Source: Petrotoga mobilis SJ95
GTDB taxonomy: Bacteria; Thermotogota; Thermotogae; Petrotogales; Petrotogaceae
Assembly: GCF_000018605.1 (NCBI RefSeq)
Contig: NC_010003.1
Location: 968,501 to 1,032,500 of the forward strand
DNA: 64,000 bases
Reading direction: 5' to 3'
Under the pieces are notes generated by a model. It did no database searches and was not told where the DNA came from. It saw only the letters and a program-made list of their open reading frames with translations. Each line of letters opens with the position of its first letter. Within the stretch, counting starts at the first letter, position 1. Below are positions 1-8,272 of this stretch, in pieces. The position numbers and the translations under genes were made by a program.

Positions 1-2
1 TA

Positions 3-743
3 ATCTCTTATGGTTTTGAAGAAGAATTAAAAACCATAGCAACACAATTTCCCAATAAGATATTCGTTAATATTGACACCGTAGTTGAAGATGAACAGGG
101 TATAATATCAAACGTTGATTACGTTGAAGAAGAAGGGGCTTTCATGGCTGGAGTTGTAGCAGGTATCGTTACAACAATGACGGAATTGGAAGGGATAAAT
201 CCCCAAAAACTAATAGGAGCAGTAGGCGGAGATGACGATATAGTCATCAGATCCTTTGTGTATGGTTATGAACAAGGGGCACATTACATAGATCCGGAAA
301 TTGAAGTAAGAACGATATACGTGGGAAGTTGGGATGACCCTGCAAAAGGGAAACAAGCCGCTTTACAACTTTATTCTCAGGGTGTGGATGTAATATTTCA
401 AATCGCAAGTTTAACCGGTACTGGTGTATTACAAGCCGCCCAGGAAGTAGGGAAATATGCCATTGGCGTAGATTCGAATCAAAACGGTCTTGCCCCGGGT
501 CACGTGATCACCAGCGATCTTAAAGAAGTTGGAAAATCCATTGAACTAGTTTTTAAAGACATAGTAGAGGGGAGATATGAACCCGGTACGTTGTACAAAC
601 TCGGATTAAAAGCCGGAGCAGTAGGATTGGCTATCGATGAATACACATATCAGATTCTTCCTCAAGAAACTGTAGAAAAAATATTACAGATCCAGAAAGA
701 TGTTGCGGATGGTAAGATTGTGGTCAAAGAGTATAGAGAATAA
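3..743 (+). CDS. BMP-family nucleoside-binding lipoprotein/periplasmic protein, 5' partial
   Basis: The reading frame is open from the first bases of the window, so the start and any signal peptide lie outside; about 247 residues are visible. The segments AGVVAGIVT, GAVGGDDD and VDVIFQIASLTGTGVLQAA followed by YAIGVDSNQNG are typical of the BMP family (PnrA/TmpC/BmpA), extracytoplasmic binding proteins for purine nucleosides. The three downstream genes encode the matching ATPase and two permeases, spaced like an operon (20 bases to the ATPase start). Role: captures a nucleoside outside the inner membrane and delivers it to the transporter. The exact ligand cannot be read from the sequence. 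The ATG at 144 is an internal methionine, not the start. Confidence 0.9.
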   Translation: MSYGFEEELKTIATQFPNKIFVNIDTVVEDEQGIISNVDYVEEEGAFMAGVVAGIVTTMTELEGINPQKLIGAVGGDDDIVIRSFVYGYEQGAHYIDPEIEVRTIYVGSWDDPAKGKQAALQLYSQGVDVIFQIASLTGTGVLQAAQEVGKYAIGVDSNQNGLAPGHVITSDLKEVGKSIELVFKDIVEGRYEPGTLYKLGLKAGAVGLAIDEYTYQILPQETVEKILQIQKDVADGKIVVKEYRE

Positions 744-763
744 TCATCCATAGGTGGTTCTAA

Positions 764-2278
764 ATGTCTTATATACAAATAAGAAATATATATAAAGTAT
801 ACCCACCTGATGTTTTAGCCTTGGAAGGAGTGAATTTCTCCTTAGAAAAAGGAGAAATTCACTCTATTATAGGCGAAAACGGAGCCGGAAAAAGCACGTT
901 GATGAAGATCTTATACGGTATGGTGCCTCCATCCAGTGGGGAGATCTTTATCAATAGTCAAGAACAAAAAATAACTAACCCAAACGTAGCTATTAAACTT
1001 GGTATAGGTATGGTTCACCAAGAATTTATGCTCGTTCCTTCTTTTAAGGTATACGAGAACGTTGTTTTGGGTATGGAAAAGACAAAAAATTTCGGCTTCC
1101 TAGATAAAGAAAAAATATTAAATGAGTTAGAAGAGATTACCAAAAAGTTTAGTTTGGCTGTTGATTTACAAGCAACTACTTCCAACCTCTCTGTCGCAGC
1201 CCAACAAAAAGTGGAAATTCTAAAATTGCTGTACAGAAAGGTTGACACGTTGATTTTTGATGAACCAACAGCGGTATTAACACCTCAAGAAACTCAACAA
1301 CTATTCAAAGAGATCAGAAATATTAGAGATACCGGTAAAACCATTGTTTTTATCAGTCATAAATTGGAAGAAGTATTGGAAATCTCAGATATCATAACAG
1401 TTATGAGAAGGGGAAAAATTATCTCAACTTTAAAGAACGAAAACCTTTCAAAAGGCGAATTGGCTAAAATGATGGTAGGCAAAGAGGTTATGCTCACTGT
1501 AAAGAAGGTACCAAAAGAACCAGGTAAAGAGGTTTTTAAATGTGAAAATTTGACCGTTGCTTCGAATAAAACAAAGATAAACCTATTGTCAAACATCAAT
1601 ATTGTTATTAGATCAGGTGAGATAGTTGGTTTAGCAGGTGTTGAAGGCAACGGCCAATACGAGATCGTACAAACAATAATCGGTGAAATTTATCCGAATC
1701 ACGGAAAAATTTTTATAGAAGATCAAAATATCACAGAGCTCCCCATCAGAAAAAGAAGAAGACTAATTAGTTATATCCCTGCCGATAGAAAAAGATATGG
1801 ATTAGCTTTGAACGCTGTTTTAACAGAAAATCTTGCCATGACTCACCACTTAGGTGAAAAATTATCAAAATTCAAATATATCATGGATTGGAAAAAGGCT
1901 AAAAAATTTGCGAAAGATTTGATCAATCAATACAACATCCTTTCAAGAAGTATAAACGATGTTCCTAAAAGCCTCTCAGGAGGTAATCAGCAGAAATTAA
2001 TAGTTGCCCGTGAATTCAGCCTCGATGCACCGTTTTTGCTTTTGGACCAACCAAGCAGAGGATTAGATGTTGGTTCAATCGAATATGTTCATAACGTTAT
2101 CCTTGAAATGAGAGAAAAAGGGAAAGGGATTCTGATGATCTCTGCAGATCTGGATGAACTTTTATCTATGTGCGATAGGTTGTACGTGGTACGAAAAGGA
2201 GAAATAGTGGCTGAATTAGACCCCAAAATTCACTCAAAAGAAGAAGTGGGCGAATACATGTTGGGGGCTAAACTATGA
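764..2278 (+). CDS. Nucleoside ABC importer ATPase (tandem NBD, NupO/YufO-like)
   Basis: 504 residues carrying two nucleotide-binding domains, the layout of BMP-linked importers and of RbsA. The first domain has Walker A GENGAGKST (37-45), Walker B LIFDEPTAVL and the switch HKLEEVLEI. The second has a degenerate P-loop (GVEGNGQYE, lacking the Lys) but an intact signature LSGGNQQKLIVARE, so only one site is likely to hydrolyse ATP fully, as is usual in this family. RBS-like AGGTGG lies 8 bases before the ATG. Its stop overlaps the next start (ATGA at 2275), indicating translational coupling with the permease. It energises nucleoside import at the inner membrane. Confidence 0.93.
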   Translation: MSYIQIRNIYKVYPPDVLALEGVNFSLEKGEIHSIIGENGAGKSTLMKILYGMVPPSSGEIFINSQEQKITNPNVAIKLGIGMVHQEFMLVPSFKVYENVVLGMEKTKNFGFLDKEKILNELEEITKKFSLAVDLQATTSNLSVAAQQKVEILKLLYRKVDTLIFDEPTAVLTPQETQQLFKEIRNIRDTGKTIVFISHKLEEVLEISDIITVMRRGKIISTLKNENLSKGELAKMMVGKEVMLTVKKVPKEPGKEVFKCENLTVASNKTKINLLSNINIVIRSGEIVGLAGVEGNGQYEIVQTIIGEIYPNHGKIFIEDQNITELPIRKRRRLISYIPADRKRYGLALNAVLTENLAMTHHLGEKLSKFKYIMDWKKAKKFAKDLINQYNILSRSINDVPKSLSGGNQQKLIVAREFSLDAPFLLLDQPSRGLDVGSIEYVHNVILEMREKGKGILMISADLDELLSMCDRLYVVRKGEIVAELDPKIHSKEEVGEYMLGAKL

Positions 2279-3330
2279 AAAGTTTAAATAAAATATTAAC
2301 AGGAATCATTGGTATAGCCTTGTCTTTTCTTGCAGCTGCGGTTTTGATAAAACTCCAGGGAAATTCCCCTATCGAAGCTTATCGAGCATTATTTAATTAC
2401 GGATTAGCTTCATGGTTTTCTCTTTCTTCAACTTTAAACAACGCTACCCCATTGATATTAACGGGTATGGCTGCAGCAATAGCATTCAGTTCAAACGTGG
2501 TGAACCTTGGAGAACCAGGACAACTAATTGTTGGAGCTTTGACCGCTGCGCTTTTAGGATACTATCTACCCATACCAGGAATCTTGGGGATATTTGTTAT
2601 TTTGGTAATTTCTGGTATCGTTGGGGGCTTATATGGCGGCTTGGCTGGTGTACTAAAAAAGTATTATAAAATGGATGAATTTATAACCACTTTAATGCTG
2701 AATTTTATAGCTGATTACTTGACTTTGTACCTGGCGACCTACCCATTTTTGGATGAAAAATCCTACGTCCCCGCCACTCATATGATAAAAAGAGAATTTT
2801 TTCTTCCCACTATAAACGGAATAAATATCAGTTTTTTCATAGCGATTTTTATGGTCTTTGTTTCATTTTTTGTTGTGACTTATCTAAAAAAAGGTTACGA
2901 ATGGCGTATGATGGGACATAATTATGATTTTTCAAAGATAGGTGGATGTAAAAATGAAGAAAATTTAATCTGGGTTATGTTTTACACAGGGTTCCTTTCC
3001 GGCTTAGCAGGTGCTTTGTTGATATTAGGTGGGACTCAACATAGGTTTATTAAAGGGATAGGAGCAAACTATGGCTGGGATGGAGTAATGCTTGCCATAG
3101 TGGGAGGTAACGGAGTAGTTGAAACATCAGTTTTTGCCATATTCTTCGGGTTTCTTAAAGCAGGTGGAATAGGTATGGAATTCGAGGTATCAATACCTTC
3201 TGAATTCACAATGGTTCTTCAAGCTATAATCGTTTTATTGGTTGTTGCAACAAGGAGTACGATATCTTACTACAGTGATAAAATCAAGGCTTCTCTGAAA
3301 GCAAAAAGAGTGGTGAAATCCTCTGACTGA
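2275..3330 (+). CDS. Nucleoside ABC importer permease 1 (NupP/YufP-like)
   Basis: 351-residue polytopic membrane protein of the BPD_transp_2 family, with about eight to ten hydrophobic segments starting at residue 7. The stretch LGEPGQLIVGALTAALLGYY and the later LAIVGGNG are typical for sugar/nucleoside ABC permeases of the NupP and RbsC type. It overlaps the ATPase stop codon by four bases (ATGA). It pairs with the permease encoded just downstream to form the membrane channel. The C-terminal 25 residues are basic and probably cytoplasmic. Confidence 0.92.
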   Translation: MKSLNKILTGIIGIALSFLAAAVLIKLQGNSPIEAYRALFNYGLASWFSLSSTLNNATPLILTGMAAAIAFSSNVVNLGEPGQLIVGALTAALLGYYLPIPGILGIFVILVISGIVGGLYGGLAGVLKKYYKMDEFITTLMLNFIADYLTLYLATYPFLDEKSYVPATHMIKREFFLPTINGINISFFIAIFMVFVSFFVVTYLKKGYEWRMMGHNYDFSKIGGCKNEENLIWVMFYTGFLSGLAGALLILGGTQHRFIKGIGANYGWDGVMLAIVGGNGVVETSVFAIFFGFLKAGGIGMEFEVSIPSEFTMVLQAIIVLLVVATRSTISYYSDKIKASLKAKRVVKSSD

Positions 3331-4222
3331 TATAATTTCTTTATTAATTAGAGACAGTTTCAGTAGCGCAACTCCTATACTTCTTGCAGCGTTGGGGGGC
3401 ACTTTTACCTATTACGCTAACGTATTCAACATTGCTATGGAAGGTATGATGCTTATCGGGGCTTTCTTCGGAGTTTTGGGAAGCTATCTTTTTCAAAGTT
3501 GGGCAATGGGCATGTTGTTTGCAGTGATTTCCGGAGCTGTTGTTGCCCTGATTTTTTCGGCATTTGCATTGTCCCTTAAAACAGACGAATTCTTGACAGG
3601 AATCGGTATAAATATGCTCGCTTTGGGTGGAACTACGTATCTTTTAAGGAATATTTTCGACGTAAAAGGTGCTTTCATATCTCCAAAGATAGAATCTCTT
3701 CCAACATGGGACATACCCATTTTAAATCAAATTCCTATTCTTTCACAAATATTGAACAATCATCCTTTTATTGTTTACATAACAATACTTTTAGCCTTGT
3801 TGTTAGAAGTTATAATATTTCACACAAAATTCGGTCTCAGACTTAGGGCAACAGGGGAAGATCCAGAAACCACAAGATCTTTAGGCATTAGCCCTAATAA
3901 AATGAAGTTTACCTCTATACTACTTTCAGGTATACTTTCTTCCATGGCTGGAACATACTTATCCTTAGGCTACGTTACCCTTTTCAGCGAAAATATGTCA
4001 AACGGTAGAGGATGGATATCTTTGGCTATAATAATCTTGGTAAAAGGTCGTCCTTTAGGAATACTTTTAATGTCTTTACTGTTCGGATTTTTTGAAAGTG
4101 TGACTTTCACTCTTCAAAACTTCAATATCCCACCACAAATCACTTCCATGTTACCTTATGTAATTACTCTGGTGGTCTTATTCTTATACAGTTCCAACAA
4201 AAGGGAAGAAAAAAATGAGTAA
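3323..4222 (+). CDS. Nucleoside ABC importer permease 2 (NupQ/YufQ-like), probable CTG start
   Basis: Second permease of the importer, about 299 residues. A TTG at 3392 is in frame, but homology-like sequence continues upstream (SSATPILLAALGGTFTYYAN is the normal N-terminal region of NupQ-type permeases). The frame is open back to a TGA at 3314. No ATG, GTG or TTG lies in that stretch. CTG at 3323 has GGTGA six bases upstream and overlaps the stop of the preceding gene, so I propose it as the start. The motif NIAMEGMMLIGAFFG and the ATGEDPETTRSLGI loop support the family. It forms the channel with permease 1. Confidence 0.85.
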   Translation: MTDIISLLIRDSFSSATPILLAALGGTFTYYANVFNIAMEGMMLIGAFFGVLGSYLFQSWAMGMLFAVISGAVVALIFSAFALSLKTDEFLTGIGINMLALGGTTYLLRNIFDVKGAFISPKIESLPTWDIPILNQIPILSQILNNHPFIVYITILLALLLEVIIFHTKFGLRLRATGEDPETTRSLGISPNKMKFTSILLSGILSSMAGTYLSLGYVTLFSENMSNGRGWISLAIIILVKGRPLGILLMSLLFGFFESVTFTLQNFNIPPQITSMLPYVITLVVLFLYSSNKREEKNE

Positions 4223-4250
4223 AATTAAGAAAACAAAAGAAAAATTGAGT

Positions 4251-4300
4251 TAATTGACTATAATTCCGTCTAATCTCCTCTAATCCCCCATAATCAAGTT
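4251..4300 (+). repeat. Phased decamer array 1 (five units, TAAT every 10 bases)
   Basis: Five consecutive 10-base units begin at 4251, 4261, 4271, 4281 and 4291. Each starts with TAAT, followed by T (first two) or C (last three). The rest of the unit is pyrimidine-rich and variable. The period is exactly 10 with no slips. The array ends at the -35 region, 22 bases before the -10 box of the rbsR promoter. A second array of the same form lies at 41311-41360 with the same offset to another LacI-gene promoter. Function unknown; it sits where an UP element or activator sites would be. Confidence 0.8.
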
Positions 4301-4328
4301 TGCAATTTAAATTATTTAGGGATATACT
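4300..4328 (+). promoter_or_regulatory. Promoter of the ribose operon
   Basis: TTGCAA (4300-4305) and TATACT (4323-4328) are separated by 17 bases, a near-consensus sigma70-type promoter. The expected transcription start is near 4335, about 50 bases before the rbsR ATG. The decamer array abuts the -35 box and an operator-like palindrome follows the start point. Confidence 0.75.
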
Positions 4329-4343
4329 ATGAATAAGCAGTTC

Positions 4344-4357
4344 CGAAAACGTTTGCA
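4344..4357. promoter_or_regulatory. LacI-type operator before rbsR
   Basis: CGAAAACGTTTGCA contains the perfect palindrome AAACGTTT with a central CG, the usual form of LacI/RbsR/CcpA-family operators. It lies about 10-20 bases after the predicted transcription start, where a bound repressor would block elongation or initiation. Autoregulation by the adjacent RbsR is the simplest reading. Confidence 0.7.
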
Positions 4358-4383
4358 TAATAATTGTAACAAGGTGGTTTTTT

Positions 4384-5367
4384 ATGAATAAACAAATAAC
4401 CATTAAAGATATAGCAAAAGAAGCGGGGGTTTCCATATCAACTGTTTCAAGGGTAATAAACAGTTCCTTACCGGTAAAAAAAGAAACTAAAGAAAAAGTT
4501 TTAAAGGCAATTGAAAAGTTGAATTATTATCCCGATTCTCTCGCCAGGAGTTTAAGAGTTGGATACACCAAGACAATAGGTATTATCATTCCAAATATTG
4601 CCAACCCCTTTTTTGCAACTATAGTAAGAGGAGCAGAAGATTTTCTAAGATCAAAAGGCTTTTCTTTGATTATATGCAATTCGGATAACAACATTTCTGA
4701 AGAAAAAAAATTATTTAAAACATTAATCGAAAAGAAAGTCGATGGGATTTTGTACTCAGGTATAGGTGACCATGTTGAAAGTCTCATCAATAGAAATGTA
4801 AAAACCGTTTTCATAGACAGGATCATTAAAAACAATGAATTTTCTTACGTTTGTTCAAACAACTACAATGGAATGCATAAATTACTTGAATATCTATACA
4901 ATTCAAATCACAGAAAATTCATATTTATAAGCGGCAAGAGAGAAATATTCAGTGCAGCTGAAAGATTAAGAGCCTTCCAAGATTTTGCAAATGAATACAA
5001 GATAGATTACAAAATATTTGAGGGAGAGTACACTCATGAATCGGGGATTTCGGTGGCTAAAAAGATTAAAAGTCTTCCCGACGTTGTGGTATGTGCAAAT
5101 GACTTGTTGGCTTATGGAGTTATAGAACATTTTAAAACAAATGGTTTGAAAGTGCCAAAAGATGTAAGCGTCACTGGCTACGACGACATCGCGTTTAGTA
5201 AAATGTTCTCACCACCTTTAACCACTGTGAAACAACCTATGTATGAAATGGGAAAAACGGCCGGAGAAATGATCTTTACAATACTTTCAAAAAAAATCGA
5301 TCACATTCCTGTGAAACAGTTTGAGAACGAGATAATAATTCGAGAAAGTACGAGGGGGAGAAACTAA
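4384..5367 (+). CDS. rbsR: LacI-family ribose operon repressor
   Basis: 327 residues. The N-terminal helix-turn-helix TIKDIAKEAGVSISTVSRVI (from residue 6) and hinge NYYPDSLARSLR are classic LacI. The rest is a periplasmic-binding-like effector domain with SVTGYDDIAFSKMFSPPLTT near the C-terminus. RBS AAGGTGG lies 7 bases before the ATG. It is the first gene of an operon with rbsD, rbsA, rbsC, rbsB and rbsK, so ribose or a ribose derivative is the likely effector. The promoter and operator just upstream imply negative autoregulation of the whole operon. The symbol is assigned from context as well as family. Confidence 0.9.
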   Translation: MNKQITIKDIAKEAGVSISTVSRVINSSLPVKKETKEKVLKAIEKLNYYPDSLARSLRVGYTKTIGIIIPNIANPFFATIVRGAEDFLRSKGFSLIICNSDNNISEEKKLFKTLIEKKVDGILYSGIGDHVESLINRNVKTVFIDRIIKNNEFSYVCSNNYNGMHKLLEYLYNSNHRKFIFISGKREIFSAAERLRAFQDFANEYKIDYKIFEGEYTHESGISVAKKIKSLPDVVVCANDLLAYGVIEHFKTNGLKVPKDVSVTGYDDIAFSKMFSPPLTTVKQPMYEMGKTAGEMIFTILSKKIDHIPVKQFENEIIIRESTRGRN

Positions 5368-5368
5368 T

Positions 5369-5764
5369 TTGAAAAAGCAAGGCATATTTAATTCTCAGAT
5401 ATCATATTTTGTTGCATCGATGGGGCATAAAGATATGTTAAGTATAGTTGACATGGGTTATCCAATACCAAAAGATGCCACATTTGTTGACTTGGTTTTT
5501 GATAAAGGTATACCAAATTTTATCGATACCATAAAAATGGTTTTATACGAATTAGAAGTTGAGAAAGTTATTATCGCTGGTGAGATGGAAGTAAATAATC
5601 TTAAAAATTATCAAAAAGTGATCGATATATTTTCAAATATTGAGATAGAGAAAAAATCACATGAAGAGTTTAAAGATATAGCAAAAAATTCCAAATTTTT
5701 TATAAGAACTGGAGAATGTACCCCCTTTTCAAACATTATATTGGTTTCAGGGGTGATTTTTTAA
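5369..5764 (+). CDS. rbsD: D-ribose pyranase
   Basis: 131 residues, the normal RbsD length. It interconverts the pyranose and furanose forms of D-ribose so that ribokinase can use the sugar; RbsD enzymes act as ring-shaped cytoplasmic oligomers. The conserved SMGHKD places the catalytic His at residue 20, and the C-terminal FIRTGECTPFSNIIL is the family's active-site border. The TTG start at 5369 follows the rbsR stop by one base and has a GAGGGGGAG ribosome site upstream. Its stop TAA shares a base with the ATG of rbsA. The gene lies inside the ribose operon, which removes doubt about its identity. Confidence 0.93.
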   Translation: MKKQGIFNSQISYFVASMGHKDMLSIVDMGYPIPKDATFVDLVFDKGIPNFIDTIKMVLYELEVEKVIIAGEMEVNNLKNYQKVIDIFSNIEIEKKSHEEFKDIAKNSKFFIRTGECTPFSNIILVSGVIF

Positions 5765-7254
5765 TGTTATTAGAGATGGTAGATATTACCAAAACCTTTC
5801 CAGGGGTTTTAGCCCTTGACAAAGTCAGTTTCAATTTAAAAGAAAAAGAAATACACGCCTTACTTGGAGAAAATGGGGCTGGCAAAAGTACGTTAATCAA
5901 AATACTTGGGGGAATTTATCAGCCAGATAGCGGTGAGATAATTTTAAGTGAGGAAAGAGTAATCTTTCGTTCCCCAATAGAAGCCAAAAAAAGAGGAATA
6001 TCTATAATACATCAAGAATTAATGCTGGCTGAAAATTTATCGATTGCAGAAAATATATTTTTAGGAAAAGAGAAAGGTAATTTCTTGAATATCGATTTTA
6101 AATCTATGGCTATCGAAGCAAAAAAATATCTAAATATGCTTGATTTTGATATTGACCCAAAAATAAAGGTTTCTAATCTAAACGTATCAGAAAAACAGTT
6201 GGTAGAAATTGCTAAAGCTATAGCATCACAAGCCAAAATTATCGTTATGGACGAACCTACTGCTACAATTACCGAGCACGAGACACGTACTTTATTTAAG
6301 GTTATGCGGGATCTTAAAGAAAAGGGGATTTCTATTATTTTTATAACCCACAAACTCGAAGAAGTTTATCAAATTGCCGATAGAGTAACCGTTCTTAGAG
6401 ATGGTAAATTGGTTGGTTCTGGAAATTTAGAAGAACTAAACCAAGATGACCTGATAAAGATGATGGTAGGAAGAGAAATAAAAGACATGTTCCCCAAGTT
6501 TAATAAGGTAAGAGACAAAATTGCCCTAAAAGTTGAGGAATTTGAAATTCCTGGAAAGGTCTACCCACTTTCTTTTGAAGTTAGGGAAGGGGAAATATTT
6601 GGAATAACAGGATTGGTTGGTTGTGGAAAATCAGAACTGGCATTGGGACTTTTTGGGGCATACAAATCAACTTTCAAAAACCTTATTGTAGAAAACCAAA
6701 AGGTAGAAGAGCTCAAGTCTCCCTCTCAAGCTTTGAAAAGGGGTATAGTTTTGGTTCCTGAGGATAGAAAAACCCAAGGGCTAGTTCAGCTATTGACTGT
6801 TGTTGAGAACATAACCATTCCCAATGCTGAAGAATTCGCTCCTATTTTCAATATTGATTGGAAAAAAGCTATCGAAGAAACTAAAAATCAGGTCCAAAAA
6901 TATAATATAAAAGTATCGTCTAACAAACAAAAGGTGAAAAACTTATCTGGCGGAAACCAACAGAAGGTTGTATTAGCAAAATTCTTATTAAAACAACCAA
7001 AAATTGCCATCCTTGTAGAACCTACTCGGGGAATAGATGTTGGAGCTAAAATTGAAGTTTATAAGCTCATAAACGATTTAGCTAATAGAGGAATGGGAGT
7101 GATATTAGTGACTTCAGAGATTCCGGAAATTTTGGGGTTATGTGACAGAACTCTGATAATGCACAGAGGAAAGAAAACAGCTTTATTGGAAAAGGAAGAA
7201 ATGACACCAGAAAATATACTAAAAGCTGGAATGGGGTTGGTTGAAATTGTTTAA
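5764..7254 (+). CDS. rbsA: Ribose ABC importer ATPase
   Basis: 496 residues (RbsA is usually 494-501) with two ATP-binding domains. Walker A GENGAGKS is at 35-42. The second domain has GLVGCGKSEL, signature LSGGNQQKVVLAKF and VEPTRGIDVG. The chosen ATG at 5764 overlaps the rbsD stop (TAATG) and has GGGGTGA 7-10 bases upstream; a GTG at 5716 would add 16 unrelated residues and has no ribosome site. The protein drives ribose uptake together with RbsC and RbsB. The rbsC start lies inside its last codons, so the two are translationally coupled. Confidence 0.94.
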   Translation: MLLEMVDITKTFPGVLALDKVSFNLKEKEIHALLGENGAGKSTLIKILGGIYQPDSGEIILSEERVIFRSPIEAKKRGISIIHQELMLAENLSIAENIFLGKEKGNFLNIDFKSMAIEAKKYLNMLDFDIDPKIKVSNLNVSEKQLVEIAKAIASQAKIIVMDEPTATITEHETRTLFKVMRDLKEKGISIIFITHKLEEVYQIADRVTVLRDGKLVGSGNLEELNQDDLIKMMVGREIKDMFPKFNKVRDKIALKVEEFEIPGKVYPLSFEVREGEIFGITGLVGCGKSELALGLFGAYKSTFKNLIVENQKVEELKSPSQALKRGIVLVPEDRKTQGLVQLLTVVENITIPNAEEFAPIFNIDWKKAIEETKNQVQKYNIKVSSNKQKVKNLSGGNQQKVVLAKFLLKQPKIAILVEPTRGIDVGAKIEVYKLINDLANRGMGVILVTSEIPEILGLCDRTLIMHRGKKTALLEKEEMTPENILKAGMGLVEIV

Positions 7255-8170
7255 AACTCTCTTAGTTTTTATGAGAAAAAATCCTGCCCTTGTTGGTTTT
7301 ATCATTTTGTTTGTGGTACTTTCAATTTTTACAGACAGCTTTTTTAATCTCTATAATATTGTTAATGTTATTAGGCAAGTTTCAATAATGGCTATCCTCG
7401 GTTTCGGAATGACACTTGTAATAATTTCTGGAGGAATAGATCTATCTGTTGGTTCAACCTTTGCTTTTAGTGCTGTTGTTATGGCTTCCATAGTCAAAGA
7501 TGGAAGAGTCCTATTAGGAATAATTGTAGGCTTATTAATTGGCGCAGCGATAGGGGCATTTAATGGAATTGTCATATCGAAAGGCAAAATCCAACCTTTC
7601 ATTGTAACATTAGCTACAATGGCTATAGGAAGGAGCTTAACCTTAGCATACACTGAAGGAATCCCCATCTCACTTTTCCCAGATAGTTTTAGATTTTTGG
7701 GTAGAGGGGATATATTTGGTATACCAGTCCCCATTTTGATTATGTTAGGTATATTTTTTCTTTCCCTTTACATACTGAAAAAAACAAAATTGGGATTGTA
7801 TATATACGCAATTGGAGGAAATGAGGAAGCCACGAAACTCAGTGGAGTAAACGTAGATAGATATAAAACCGTTGTTTATATGTTGAGTGGACTTTTTAGT
7901 GCGATCAGCGCAATAATCTTGACAGCAAGATTGAACAGCGCTCAAGCCACTTTTGGGCAAGGGTATGAACTTGACGCAATAGCAACAGTCGTTTTGGGTG
8001 GAGCAAGTTTAGCTGGAGGAAAAGGTGGAGTGTTAGGAACGTTGTTTGGTGCCCTTCTTCTGGGAACAATTAACAACGGAATGAACTTGATGAATATTTC
8101 CCCATTTTATCAAGATTTAGTTAAAGGAGTCATAATACTGTTAGCTGTTCTTTCAGAAAAAGAGGAATAA
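7241..8170 (+). CDS. rbsC: Ribose ABC importer permease
   Basis: 309 residues, strongly hydrophobic with about nine membrane segments. GGIDLSVGSTFAFSAVVMAS and GGASLAGGKGGVLGTLFGAL are hallmark RbsC/XylH-family motifs. The TTG start at 7241 overlaps the end of rbsA by 14 bases, with GGGGTTGG just before it; TTG 7247 and ATG 7271 are alternatives. It forms the membrane channel (as a dimer in the family) for ribose. About 100 bases separate it from rbsB, and that gap holds a small inverted repeat and a G-rich element. Confidence 0.93.
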   Translation: MKLFKTLLVFMRKNPALVGFIILFVVLSIFTDSFFNLYNIVNVIRQVSIMAILGFGMTLVIISGGIDLSVGSTFAFSAVVMASIVKDGRVLLGIIVGLLIGAAIGAFNGIVISKGKIQPFIVTLATMAIGRSLTLAYTEGIPISLFPDSFRFLGRGDIFGIPVPILIMLGIFFLSLYILKKTKLGLYIYAIGGNEEATKLSGVNVDRYKTVVYMLSGLFSAISAIILTARLNSAQATFGQGYELDAIATVVLGGASLAGGKGGVLGTLFGALLLGTINNGMNLMNISPFYQDLVKGVIILLAVLSEKEE

Positions 8171-8210
8171 AAACATTTTTCGATAGGCGAAGGGATAATG
8201 CTTTCCCTTT

Positions 8211-8245
8211 CCTTTTGGGTGGGGAGCGGGGGAAGGGCGCTGAGA
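8211..8245 (+). repeat. G-rich intergenic element, copy 1 (before rbsB)
   Basis: In a very AT-rich background, 8217-8243 reads GGGTGGGGAGCGGGGG then AAGGGCGCTGA. Four G-runs of at least three with loops of 1-3 bases form a textbook G-quadruplex motif on the coding strand, so also in the mRNA leader of rbsB. A short inverted repeat (AAGGGA 8190-8195, TCCCTT 8204-8209) lies just upstream. Nearly the same 35-base sequence precedes the GH94 gene at 42615-42655, and partial copies lie at 27546, 28174 and 33127. Confidence 0.8.
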
Positions 8246-8272
8246 AAAACATATCAAAGGAGGTAGAGAAAG

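Noticed and set aside
4251-4300. Decamer array considered as a CRISPR or rho-terminator remnant
   Set aside because: Units are only 10 bases with no spacers of CRISPR size and no hairpin; the position fits promoters instead.
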